In this document: in pieces, positions 16,784-25,504 of the stretch
Position numbering within the stretch: position 1 is the first letter of the stretch
How the letters are laid out: every line of letters starts with the position of its first letter
Origin: DATHRK01 sp035513295
GTDB lineage: Bacteria; Gemmatimonadota; Gemmatimonadetes; Longimicrobiales; RSA9
DNA: 64,000 bases
NCBI GenBank assembly: GCA_035513295.1
Contig: DATKCH010000001.1
Coordinates: 21,075 to 85,074, forward strand
Direction of reading: 5' to 3'
The notes under the pieces: model-generated
What the model saw: the letters and a program-made list of their open reading frames with translations, nothing else
Told to the model about the DNA's origin: nothing
Databases searched by the model: none
Program-made: the position numbers and the translations under genes

Positions 16784-19492
16784 TCAGGGCACTTCCAACC
16801 AAACGCGCGCGGCCGGGGGGGCCTCGGCGCGGGCCGCGACCGGCAGGGTGAAGTAGAAGGTCGCCCCGGACCCTGCCTCGCTCTCCACCCAGATGCGCCC
16901 GCCGTGCGCGGTCACGAAACCCTCGGCGATGGACAGGCCCAGGCCGAGGCCCTCCCTGTCCGTGGCGCGCGCCTTCCAGAAGCGCCCGAACACGTGCGGG
17001 ATCTGCTCGGACGGGATGCCGGGGCCATTGTCCCGCACCGCGAACCGCACGAACTCTCCGTCGGCCTCGCAGGTGAGCTCGATGCGGCCGCCCTCGGGTG
17101 TGAACTTCACCGCGTTGCCGACGAGGTTGGAAATCACCTGGAGGATGCGCACGCGGTCGACCTCCACGTCGCACAGACCCTCGCCGCGCGTCGCGGCCAG
17201 CTCCAGCCCGCGGGCCGCGGCGAGCGGTTGCATTGTGGTGATCGCCTCCTCCGCGATCGCCCACGCGCTCTGACGCCGCCGTTCCAGTCGCAGGGCCCCG
17301 GCGTCCAGCTCGCGCGTCTGCAGGAGGTCCCCGATGAGCCGGTTCATCAGCGACACCGACCGCTCGATCGCCGCGCCCAGGCGGCGCACGCCCGAGTGAT
17401 CGACGTCGCCGAGGGACTGCGCGGCCATGCCGATCGTGTTCAGGGGATTGCGGAGGTCGTGGGCTACGACCCCGAGAATGTCGTCGCGCGCGCGTTTGGC
17501 GACGAGCGCCTGGTCGTACAGATCCGCGTTCTCCACGGCCAGCGCGGCGCGCGCCGCGAGGTCGCGCGCGAGGGCGAGATCTTCACGCGAGTACAGGCGC
17601 CCCGACCCCGAGAAGCTGAGGACGATCGCGGCGACCGTGCGGTCCCGCACGAGGACCGGCACCGCCAGCACAGACCTGGGCGCGAGCGCCCTGTGCGCCT
17701 CCCTGTAGGCGTCATCGGGCGCCGCCTCGAGTGCCAACTCCAGGTCCAGATCCGGGAGGACGAGCGCGCACCCTTCCTCGAACAGTCGTGCAAGCGGGTG
17801 CCCTCCGGCCTCGTACTCGTCCAGCTGGCGCAGCGCGTGAAGCACGACGGGCTCCAGTTCCGGGTCGACGTGCGCGACCCCCACCCGGCGCAGCGTGCCG
17901 CCTTCCTCCAGGACGTCGACCCAGCCGTAGTCGGCCAGTTCCGGCACGGCGAGCTGCACTACGGAGGCGAGCGTCGTGGCGTAGTCGAAGGAAGTGGCGA
18001 GCGCGCGGCTCGCCTCCGAAAGGAACTCCGAGCGCCGGTGGGCGGCTTCGGCTTCGCTCCGGGCGGCCTGCTCGCGGATCAGGGTGCGGGCGTTTTCCTC
18101 GGCGCGGCGGCGTTCGGTGACGTCGCGGACGAACGCGGTGAAGAAATGCCGGTCGCCGTCCTGGTAGCCGCCGAAGAGGACTTCCACCGGGAGCTCCCGC
18201 CCGTCGGCGGTGGACCACGACCATTCCCGCCCGGTCCAGTCGGGGTCGCTCATGCCCAGCTCCATGTAGGCGGCCACGCCCGCGCAGAAGTCCGCGCGCG
18301 CGTCCTCCGGAAGGAACGAGGAGATGTCGCGTCCGAGGAGCGCCCGTTCGTCCAGCCCGACGAGAGCCTCCAGCGCCGCGTTCGCGCTGACGATGCAGGC
18401 GGCCTCGTCCAGCACGAGGATGCCGTCGGGGGCGGTCGCGATCAGCGCGCGGAAGCGAGCCTCCTGCGCTCGCACGCGTTCGATCGAGCTGCCCTGCTTG
18501 AGCGCGAGGGCGATCTCGTCGCACACGGACCAGAGCGCGTCGCGGGTGGCGGCGGGGATGGGCCTCGAGTCCTCGATCACGGCGACGCCGAGGAGGTCCT
18601 CGCCCACCTCGAGCCGCATCGCCACGCGGTTGGGGGGCAGCCGGGTACCGCCGGCTTCGGCAGTTCCGGCGAGCGGGTCGGCGGACTCCCCCCGCAGAAC
18701 GGCTTCGACATCCCGGTCGCTCGTGGTGGGCGTCGCTCCGTCGACCGCGTGGCTCGCGAGCAACTCCGCCGACCCGTCATCGCCCGGCCGCCACAGGCCC
18801 GCGAAATCGAGACCGAGGTGGTCCACGAGCAGCCGCACGCAGCGCTCCGGGAAGACCCCGGTCCCGAGGCCCCCTTCGGTGACCACCGCGCCGATGTCGG
18901 CCTGAAGACGCGCCTGGCGCCGCTGCGTGTCGTAGTCCCGCTCCAACCGGTGCCGCGCGATGGCGGAGCCCAGCAGCTGGCCCGCCGCGCGCAGGGCGCT
19001 CTGTTCGGAGGCCGTCCACACGCGCTGCCCGCGGCATTCGTCGAACCCGATGAAGCCCCACCAGTCTCCGTCCACGTGGATCGGAACGTGGATGAGCGAC
19101 TGGATCGCCTGCGGCGACATGAGCCGCTGCGCCTGCTCGGGAACGCTGTTCACGTGGGCTTGCATGATCTCGCCGTCGGCGAGGCCATCCTCCCATACGT
19201 CCAGGCCCGCGTCCCGAAGCGAGAGATCGCGCAGCGCGGGGTTGTCGATCTGGGGGGTCACCGCAGTCGCCACCCACTCGCCCCGGCGGGTCACCACCGG
19301 GCGCCCGTCGAGGTCGGAGCGCTTGAAGAGGTAGGCCCTGCTAACCCCCGCCGCCTCCCCCAGCCGGGCCAGCACGAGGTCGAGGTTGGTCTGCCAGTCC
19401 CCGCCGCCAAGGAAACGCTCCGCCGCGAACACGACGGCCTCCATGATCGCGTCGTGCAGGAAATCGGGGGCGGGCGCGGCCGGCGGGTTCAC
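16784..19492 (-). CDS. Soluble GAF/PAS sensor histidine kinase
   Basis: A 902-residue kinase with no transmembrane helix. In order: a GAF domain (AYLFKRSDLDGRPVV to the WWGFIGFDE strand), a second GAF-like domain, a PAS domain (LIATAPDGILVLDEAACIV), a third GAF domain (RSVLAVPVLVRDRTVAAIV), then HisKA with VVAHDLRNPLNT carrying the phospho-His, and HATPase with NLVGNAVKFTPEGG, DNGPGIP and GLGLGLSI. No receiver domain and no response regulator of the usual kind lies nearby. I start at GTG 19492 because GGAGG is 8 nt upstream; a GTG at 19585 would add 31 residues without a ribosome site. It is co-transcribed with the BTAD regulator. Confidence 0.88.
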   Translation of the reverse strand: MNPPAAPAPDFLHDAIMEAVVFAAERFLGGGDWQTNLDLVLARLGEAAGVSRAYLFKRSDLDGRPVVTRRGEWVATAVTPQIDNPALRDLSLRDAGLDVWEDGLADGEIMQAHVNSVPEQAQRLMSPQAIQSLIHVPIHVDGDWWGFIGFDECRGQRVWTASEQSALRAAGQLLGSAIARHRLERDYDTQRRQARLQADIGAVVTEGGLGTGVFPERCVRLLVDHLGLDFAGLWRPGDDGSAELLASHAVDGATPTTSDRDVEAVLRGESADPLAGTAEAGGTRLPPNRVAMRLEVGEDLLGVAVIEDSRPIPAATRDALWSVCDEIALALKQGSSIERVRAQEARFRALIATAPDGILVLDEAACIVSANAALEALVGLDERALLGRDISSFLPEDARADFCAGVAAYMELGMSDPDWTGREWSWSTADGRELPVEVLFGGYQDGDRHFFTAFVRDVTERRRAEENARTLIREQAARSEAEAAHRRSEFLSEASRALATSFDYATTLASVVQLAVPELADYGWVDVLEEGGTLRRVGVAHVDPELEPVVLHALRQLDEYEAGGHPLARLFEEGCALVLPDLDLELALEAAPDDAYREAHRALAPRSVLAVPVLVRDRTVAAIVLSFSGSGRLYSREDLALARDLAARAALAVENADLYDQALVAKRARDDILGVVAHDLRNPLNTIGMAAQSLGDVDHSGVRRLGAAIERSVSLMNRLIGDLLQTRELDAGALRLERRRQSAWAIAEEAITTMQPLAAARGLELAATRGEGLCDVEVDRVRILQVISNLVGNAVKFTPEGGRIELTCEADGEFVRFAVRDNGPGIPSEQIPHVFGRFWKARATDREGLGLGLSIAEGFVTAHGGRIWVESEAGSGATFYFTLPVAARAEAPPAARVWLEVP

Positions 19493-19880
19493 GGGGCTCG
19501 CCTCCGAGACGCTTTCCAGCAGCACGTCGGCACCGCGTGAGCGGCGTCGACCCGCCCGCGCGCGTGAATCACGTATCGGTTCCACTGGCCTGGCCGCTCG
19601 TCGTACGGTTCCGGGAGCTCCTCATTAATCCTTCCCCGCGCTTCACGTCCGGGCAAGCACGTTCTGGCGACGCCGGCGGTCGGCGATTTCCGCACCCGCT
19701 CGAACGCACGCGCACCGCGCCCGGGTCGTCGGTCGGAACGGCAGCCCGAGGTAGTCTATGGCGACCGGAGCGGGCGGGCCATGCCGGCAAGGCGCCCGAT
19801 CGGCGGCCAGCGCCGCCGAGGGCATTGCGGAGGGAGATCTTTCCTTCCACCGTGATGCTCCGACCGCAAACGAGCTCCCG
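19493..19880. other. 388-bp divergent intergenic region
   Basis: It separates the leftward kinase operon from the rightward HAD operon and must hold both promoters. I see no convincing sigma70 pair on either strand. ATTAAT near 19624 is the only AT-rich patch, and a short CGTGA-A-TCACG palindrome lies at 19563-19573. No RNA gene is visible. Confidence 0.4.
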
Positions 19881-20612
19881 ATGACCGCACAATCCCGATC
19901 GGACTCCCCGCTGCTCGTCGCCTTCGACGCCGATGACACGTTGTGGCACAACGAACGGATCTTCACGGACACGCAGGCCAGGTTCCGGGAGCTCCTGCGG
20001 CGACACTGCGATGAATCCGTCATCGAGCAGCGCCTCTACGACACCGAAATCCGCAACCTCGGCCACTACGGCTACGGAGTGAAGGCGTTCACGCTGTCGA
20101 TGGTGGAGACCGCGATCGACCTCACCGACGGCGCGATCACCGGCGGGGACGTCAACGCGATCCTGGACATGGGGCGTGAGATGCTGAACGCGCCGGTGGA
20201 GCTCCTGGAAGGCGTTTCCGAGGTGATTCCGATGCTTGCCGGACGGTATCGCCTGATGGTGATCACCAAGGGCGACCTGCTGGATCAGGAGACGAAAGTC
20301 GCGCGCAGCGGTCTGGGCGACCACTTCGATTTCGTGGAGGTGGTGTCCAGGAAGGACCGCGGCGCCTACGAGCGCGTGCTGAACGCCCACGGCGCGCATC
20401 CCGTCGAATTCGTGATGGTCGGCAACTCGCTGCGGTCCGACGTGCTGCCCGTGGCGGAGATGGGTGGCGTGGCGGTGCACATCCCCTACCACACGACCTG
20501 GGCCCACGAGCAGGTCCGCGACGGGACCACGGAGGACCTCCCCTACACCCGTCTGGAGCGGATTTCCGAGGTGCCCGGCTTTCTCGCGGGACTGGCGAAC
20601 GGGTCCCCATGA
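19881..20612 (+). CDS. HAD-family hydrolase
   Basis: A 243-residue haloacid-dehalogenase-fold phosphatase. Motif I is AFDADDTLWHNE with the nucleophilic and acid/base aspartates, motif II is MVITKGD, and motif IV includes GNSLRSDVLP. A helical cap lies between residues 30 and 110. Small-molecule phosphate ester hydrolysis (for example phosphoglycolate- or nucleotide-like) is likely, but the substrate is not predictable. The start at 19881 is chosen because it lies just before the fold; the ribosome site is weak. The next gene starts within its stop codon (ATGA), so translation is coupled. Confidence 0.88.
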   Translation: MTAQSRSDSPLLVAFDADDTLWHNERIFTDTQARFRELLRRHCDESVIEQRLYDTEIRNLGHYGYGVKAFTLSMVETAIDLTDGAITGGDVNAILDMGREMLNAPVELLEGVSEVIPMLAGRYRLMVITKGDLLDQETKVARSGLGDHFDFVEVVSRKDRGAYERVLNAHGAHPVEFVMVGNSLRSDVLPVAEMGGVAVHIPYHTTWAHEQVRDGTTEDLPYTRLERISEVPGFLAGLANGSP

Positions 20613-22675
20613 CTCCGCCCGCGTGGCGTCAGCGGGATCGAGCCGCTCCAGCCCGGCGGCCCGGTCTCGGCGGCGCACGCCGCCCGAGGGAGAAGCTTGG
20701 CCCCCGGAGCCGGTGCCTGGCCCTGCCGGTGGCGATCGCGGCGCTCGTCCCGGCGCTCGTTTCGGCCCAGGCCGGCGACCTGGGCTACTCGGCGGCGGCC
20801 CTCGAGGCCGCGCGGGCCGCCCAGGCGCGCTTCGAGCGCGTACGCCGCACGCAACTGCCCTGGACGCTGTCGGGATCTGGGAGCGCGTGCGGCGAGGTCG
20901 TGGGCCGGTTCTGCTGGCGGCCGGACGACTCCGACCTGGAGCTTCCCTCGGAACCCGACGGCATCGGCAGCGCGCGCCTCGGGCTGCTCATCGAGCTGGC
21001 CGGCCTTTCGACCCGCATCCCCGGAGATCGCTGGCTCCTGGGCCAGCGCGTGCGCTACCGCATCGAGGGCGCTCAGGCGGCCGCCGGCCGCGCCCGCGCG
21101 TCCGGCCGCGAGGGGGACGCGCGCGCCACCGCGGTCCGGGCGGCGGACTCCGCCGCCGCCGAGCACCTCGCGGCGGCCGAGGCGCTGGCCCGCTCCTGCC
21201 GGGACCGGGCGCGGGACGGCTGGTGCGACGCCTTGCTGGGGCTCGCCCTGCAAGCCGCCGGCCGGGTACGCGACGCTGAGACCGCCTTCGCCGCCGCCGC
21301 CGCGCGCGCGGGGCACTCCGATGACGCGGGTCGCGACATGCGCGATGTCCTCGACGCGGGCGCGCGCCGACTCCTGCGCGAGACTCCGGACACCGCGGCG
21401 TTCGTCGACGCGCTGTGGTTGCTCGCCGATCCGTTCTGGGCGCTCCCGGGCAACGACCGGCGGGCGGAGCACGAGGCCCGGCGCGTGATGGCGCGCATCC
21501 AGGAGGACGCCCGAAACGCCTTCGGCGTCCCGTGGGGCGATGACCTCCGCGAGCTGCACGTCCGCTTCGGTTGGGAGGTGGGCTGGGAGAGGACCCGCCG
21601 CAACTCGGGCGCGATGGCTTCTTCGGCGACCGCGGTGATCGGGCACCAGCAGGACGACGGGTTCGGATTCCTCCCCGCGGGCGAGCTGCTGGTCGATCCC
21701 CTCTCCGCCGAGCGCGCGCGCTGGGTTCCGGACGGGCGGCCGAGACGCGAGGGCTACGCGCCGCCGTACCTGGACGCTCTCTATGACGCGGAGCACCAGC
21801 TGGCGGCGTTCCGCAGGGGGGACTCGCTGCTCGTGCTCGTCGCGCTCAGGCGGCCGGGGTCGGACCTGGCGGGGGACCCCTCCCGGGACCGGTCCGCGGA
21901 CCGCGCGAGCGCCGGGGCGCGCGGCGTGACCGGCGTGAGTGGTTTCGGCCCCGAACCGTTCGACGCGACGGCCTTCGTCGCGTGGGGCGGGGCCCGGAAA
22001 TCCGAGCCGCCGGGTCGGGTGACGGCCGGCGAGCCCGTCGTCGTGCGCGCGGACCGCGCGTCCGCGGCGGGGCCCGCGAGCGTAGCCCGGATGCGCGCCT
22101 TGCTGCCGGCCGGCCCCTACATCGTCTCTGTGGAGTCCCTCGGCCGCGCGCGGGTCGGCGCGCGCGCGCGCTACGGGTTTCGCCGGGACGCCCTGCCGGA
22201 AGGCGTCACCGACATCTCGGACCTCCTGCTGTACGCTCCCGAGGATGGGGGGGCGGGGAACGGCCCATCCGACGCCCCAGAGCCGCGTGCCTCCGACTTC
22301 GACCACGCGGTTCGGCGCATGCTCGCGCGCGCCGCGGTGCGCCCGGGGGGGGCGCTCGGCGTGGCCTGGGAGGTCTACGGCGTGCGGCCGGAGGGAGAAG
22401 CGATCGACTTCGACGTGGCGCTCGGTCGCCGCGGTGAGTCGTTCGTTCGCCGAGCGGGTCGGTGGCTGGGGTTGTTCGGCGGCGACGCGGCGGTGAGCGT
22501 CCGCTGGACCGACGTGGCGCTCCCGGTCGGGGGCGTGTACGGCCGTACTATCGTGGTCGAGACGCCAGCGGACATCCCGCCCGGTCGATATACGCTGAGG
22601 GTCGCCGCGCGCGTCGCCGGCCGCACGGACCTGGTGGCCGAGCGCGAGGTGCTCGTCGAGCGCGGCGGACGCTAG
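20609..22675 (+). CDS. Exported protein of unknown function, GWxTD-like
   Basis: A 688-residue protein with an N-terminal signal after about 30 basic residues (AIAALVPALVSAQA, a plausible cleavage site). The middle has TPR-like helices rich in Ala and Arg (residues 120-260), then PFWALPGNDRRAEHEARRVM and GVPWGDDLRELHVRFGWEVG, a pattern reminiscent of GWxTD-domain proteins of Gemmatimonadota and Bacteroidota. A C-terminal beta-rich part ends in PPGRYTLRVAARVAGRTD. Function unknown. The ATG overlaps the HAD stop (ATGA), so it is coupled with that enzyme. It is convergent with the TrmH gene with only 5 bp between the stops. Confidence 0.65.
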   Translation: MTPPAWRQRDRAAPARRPGLGGARRPREKLGPRSRCLALPVAIAALVPALVSAQAGDLGYSAAALEAARAAQARFERVRRTQLPWTLSGSGSACGEVVGRFCWRPDDSDLELPSEPDGIGSARLGLLIELAGLSTRIPGDRWLLGQRVRYRIEGAQAAAGRARASGREGDARATAVRAADSAAAEHLAAAEALARSCRDRARDGWCDALLGLALQAAGRVRDAETAFAAAAARAGHSDDAGRDMRDVLDAGARRLLRETPDTAAFVDALWLLADPFWALPGNDRRAEHEARRVMARIQEDARNAFGVPWGDDLRELHVRFGWEVGWERTRRNSGAMASSATAVIGHQQDDGFGFLPAGELLVDPLSAERARWVPDGRPRREGYAPPYLDALYDAEHQLAAFRRGDSLLVLVALRRPGSDLAGDPSRDRSADRASAGARGVTGVSGFGPEPFDATAFVAWGGARKSEPPGRVTAGEPVVVRADRASAAGPASVARMRALLPAGPYIVSVESLGRARVGARARYGFRRDALPEGVTDISDLLLYAPEDGGAGNGPSDAPEPRASDFDHAVRRMLARAAVRPGGALGVAWEVYGVRPEGEAIDFDVALGRRGESFVRRAGRWLGLFGGDAAVSVRWTDVALPVGGVYGRTIVVETPADIPPGRYTLRVAARVAGRTDLVAEREVLVERGGR

Positions 22676-22680
22676 TCGCC

Positions 22681-23442
22681 TTAGCTTCCTTGGATTCCCG
22701 CGGGTCGGGCATACCGGACGTAGCCGTACAGGACCACCGCGACCGCGGTGGCCAGATTGAGGCTGGACACGCCGGGCCGCATCGGGATGCCGACCTCGAG
22801 GTCGGCGGACGCATGGAGATCGCGCCCGAGACCCGCGCGCTCGGCTCCGAAGAGCAGGACCGCGTCGCGCGGCAGGAGCGCCCTCGCGGGCGGCGCGCCC
22901 GGCACCACCGCGACCACAGGGCGCTTACCCGCCAGGTCCTCCAGCGACGCCCGCCCCGCCGCGGCAGCGGCGACGGCGAACTGGAGGCCGGCGCCGCCGC
23001 GCAACGCGGCGGGGTGCCATGGGTCGGCGCCTTCGAGGCAGATCACGCCGCCGGCACCGGCCGCGGCCGCGACGCGCACCACCGCGCCCACGTTGCCGTG
23101 GTGCGTGGGCCGGTCGAGGACGACGATCGGAGCGTCAGCGGCGGGCGTCAGCGGCGGCGCGGGCCGGCGAGCGAGGGCCAGGACCGGCGACGGGGGGCGG
23201 GGCGCGGCCGCCCGGAACGTCCGCTCGTCCACCTCCGCCATGGGGACGCTTAGCAGCGCGTCCTCGATGTCCGGGGCGAGCCGGCGCGCGAGTTCGATCA
23301 CCTCCCCCCTTTCGACGCAGATCGCCTCGACGATGTCTCCGCCGAACCGCAGCGCGTGCTTGAGCGGGTGGAAGCCCTCGAGAATCGCCAGCGAGGAATC
23401 GCGCCGCGCGGCGCGGAAGCGCTCCGCCGTGCGCCCGGTCAA
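22681..23442 (-). CDS. TrmH/SpoU-family RNA 2'-O-methyltransferase
   Basis: A 253-residue SPOUT methyltransferase that methylates ribose of tRNA or rRNA using S-adenosylmethionine in a trefoil knot. Motif 1 is PTHHGNVGAVVRVAAA, motif 2 is AVLLFGAERAGLG and motif 3 is IPMRPGVSSLNLATAVAVVL, all well conserved. An N-terminal substrate-binding segment starts with ILEGFHPLKHALRFG. The start is a TTG overlapping the stop of the EamA transporter gene (TTGA), which I prefer because no ATG lies nearby; the exact start is uncertain. The two functions look unrelated, so the operon is probably just compact. Confidence 0.85.
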   Translation of the reverse strand: MTGRTAERFRAARRDSSLAILEGFHPLKHALRFGGDIVEAICVERGEVIELARRLAPDIEDALLSVPMAEVDERTFRAAAPRPPSPVLALARRPAPPLTPAADAPIVVLDRPTHHGNVGAVVRVAAAAGAGGVICLEGADPWHPAALRGGAGLQFAVAAAAAGRASLEDLAGKRPVVAVVPGAPPARALLPRDAVLLFGAERAGLGRDLHASADLEVGIPMRPGVSSLNLATAVAVVLYGYVRYARPAGIQGS

Positions 23443-24335
23443 CCGGCGACCGTGACCAGGGCGAAACCGGCGAGCATGATCGCCGCCCCCAGCGCGCGCC
23501 TGCGGGTGCCCGATTCGCGGAAATACACGCCTCCCGCCAGCACCGCGAAGAACACGCTGGTGCGCTTCACGGCTATGACGTAGGCGGCCGCGGTCATGGT
23601 GATCGCGGTCATCTGCGCGGCCAGGGCCACCGCGGTTACGACCGCCGCGCCCGCCAGGTCGCCGCGTGGCAGCGCGACCGCTCCGGCCGCGGGGCCCGCC
23701 GCGTCGTCGCGCGCGCGCCGTCGGGCGCGCAGGAGCGCCGCGGGAGCGACAGCCGCCGCGACGAATACGTTGAGCGCGGCCGCCCAAGTGAACGCCCCCG
23801 AAGCGCGCACCCCCACCTTGTCCACGACGGCCGACACGCTGAAGATCACCGCAACGATCAGCATTTCGCGCGCTCCGCGGTCCGACAGCAGCGCACGGTA
23901 CGGTGCGAAGACGCCGACGCCCTCGGGCTCCGAGAGCAGGTACGCGCCCGCGACGATCACGACCACGCCGGCGATCCCCATGGGCGACGCGTACTCTCCG
24001 ATCAGGAGCGGCGCGGTGGCCAGCATGAAGAGCGGCGTGAGGCTCTTGAGGGGCGCTACCAGGGACAGGTCCGAACGGTGCACGGCGCGCGCGATGAGCA
24101 GGGCCGCCGCGGCGTTGATCACCCCCGACACGAGCAGGGCGCTCCAGAAGCCCGGCGCCGGAGCCTCCCCCGCACGGAGCGCGAGCGGCAGGAGCAGCGC
24201 CCCGGCGCCGGCCGCCGCCCAGAACACGACCACGTACTCGTCGGCGGCCCGCCGCGCACGCTTGACCAGGATTTCCCGGGCCGCCGTGCCCAGAGCCGCG
24301 ACCAGAGCGAAGATCAGCCACACGGCGCCCAACAT
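23439..24335 (-). CDS. EamA/DMT-family transporter
   Basis: A 298-residue inner-membrane protein with ten predicted helices made of two EamA repeats, typical of the drug/metabolite exporters. The first repeat spans MLGAVWLIFALVAALG to the LLIGEYASPMGIAGVVVIV helices, the second ends with GGVYFRESGTRRRALGAAIM. The substrate cannot be predicted. The start is taken at the ATG at 24335, where the first hydrophobic helix begins; longer readings add a charged leader. It lies divergently from the deoxyhypusine-synthase-like gene with 88 nt between them, and the TrmH gene starts inside its stop codon. Confidence 0.85.
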   Translation of the reverse strand: MLGAVWLIFALVAALGTAAREILVKRARRAADEYVVVFWAAAGAGALLLPLALRAGEAPAPGFWSALLVSGVINAAAALLIARAVHRSDLSLVAPLKSLTPLFMLATAPLLIGEYASPMGIAGVVVIVAGAYLLSEPEGVGVFAPYRALLSDRGAREMLIVAVIFSVSAVVDKVGVRASGAFTWAAALNVFVAAAVAPAALLRARRRARDDAAGPAAGAVALPRGDLAGAAVVTAVALAAQMTAITMTAAAYVIAVKRTSVFFAVLAGGVYFRESGTRRRALGAAIMLAGFALVTVAG

Positions 24336-24423
24336 GGGCGGCGAGGGCCGGGCGCGGTAGCAGCGGGTCGTATCGCCGGGTAGGTTACGCGCCCTGCAAC
24401 CACGTACGCTCTCCGGGACGACC

Positions 24424-25416
24424 ATGGACGAACAGCACACCGACGGGGGCCCAGTCAGCCGGTTCCTGCGCCACCACTTCCGGCACTTCAACGCCGCCGC
24501 CCTGGTGGACGCCGCCTCCGGCTATCGCGCGCATCTGGACGGCGGCGGGCGGATGCTCGTTACGCTGGCGGGCGCGATGAGCACGGCCGAGCTCGGCCTG
24601 TCGCTCGCCGAGATGATCCGGCGCGGAAAGGTGCACGCGATCTCCTGCACCGGGGCCAACCTCGAGGAGGACGTCTTCAACCTAGTCGCGCACGACCACT
24701 ACGAGCGCGTGCCCCACTACCGCGACCTGACCCCCGCGGATGAGAAGGCGCTGCTCGATCGGCACCTGAACCGCGTCACCGATACCTGCATTCCCGAGGA
24801 GGAGGCGATGCGCCGGCTCGAGCGGGCGGTGCTGCGCGTGTGGGCGGACGCGGAGGAGACGGGCGACCGCCTGTTTCCGCACGAGGCGCTCTACCGGCTC
24901 ATCGCCTCCGGCGCGCTCGAGGAGCACTACCAGATCGATCCCGTCGACAGCTGGATCGTGGCCGCCGCGGAACGCGACCTGCCGATGTTCGTGCCCGGCT
25001 GGGAGGACTCCACGCTGGGCAACATCTACTCGGCGCACCTGATCGGCGGCACCCTGGGGGATCCGCACACGATGCGCGGCGGGATCGAGTACATGCTGCG
25101 GCTCGCCGAGTGGTACACGGACACGTCGGCCGAGTCCTCGATCGGGTTCTTCCAGATCGGCGGAGGCATCGCGGGCGACTTCCCGATCTGCGTCGTGCCG
25201 ATGCTCCACCAGGATCTGCGCAGGAGGGACGTCCCGTTGTGGGGCTACTTCTGCCAGATCTCCGAGGCGACCATGAGCTACGGCGGCTACTCCGGGGCCG
25301 TGCCGAACGAGAAGATCACGTGGGGGAAGCTCGGCGTGGACACGCCCAAGCACATCATCGAATCCGACGCGTCCATCGTCGCTCCCCTCATCTTCGCGCT
25401 GGTCCTCGACTGGTGA
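24424..25416 (+). CDS. Deoxyhypusine-synthase-like enzyme
   Basis: A 330-residue NAD-dependent aminobutyl-transferase homologue. It has LVTLAGAMSTAELGLSLAE, the HAISCTGANLEEDVF loop, PMFVPGWEDSTLGNIY and a C-terminal NEKITWGKLG containing Lys302, which aligns with the catalytic lysine (Lys329) of human deoxyhypusine synthase. Bacteria have no eIF5A, so bacterial members are thought to act in polyamine synthesis, transferring a butylamine group from spermidine-like donors or putrescine. The arginine decarboxylase gene 2 kb downstream supports this. Product identity (homospermidine, spermidine or protein modification) is not decidable here. The start is ATG with a weak ribosome site. Confidence 0.88.
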   Translation: MDEQHTDGGPVSRFLRHHFRHFNAAALVDAASGYRAHLDGGGRMLVTLAGAMSTAELGLSLAEMIRRGKVHAISCTGANLEEDVFNLVAHDHYERVPHYRDLTPADEKALLDRHLNRVTDTCIPEEEAMRRLERAVLRVWADAEETGDRLFPHEALYRLIASGALEEHYQIDPVDSWIVAAAERDLPMFVPGWEDSTLGNIYSAHLIGGTLGDPHTMRGGIEYMLRLAEWYTDTSAESSIGFFQIGGGIAGDFPICVVPMLHQDLRRRDVPLWGYFCQISEATMSYGGYSGAVPNEKITWGKLGVDTPKHIIESDASIVAPLIFALVLDW

Positions 25417-25504
25417 GGGGAGGCGCCGAAGGAGGGACGCGTCCGCTCCACCCGCGGACTCTCTGCGGGCCGTTTGGCGCGGCGTCCCCTGGGCGAGGCC
25501 GCGC

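Noticed and set aside
16760..19540. A 926-codon plus-strand reading frame opposite the histidine kinase
   Set aside because: No motif, biased composition and complete overlap with a kinase that carries HisKA and HATPase motifs; such frames arise from high GC at third codon positions.
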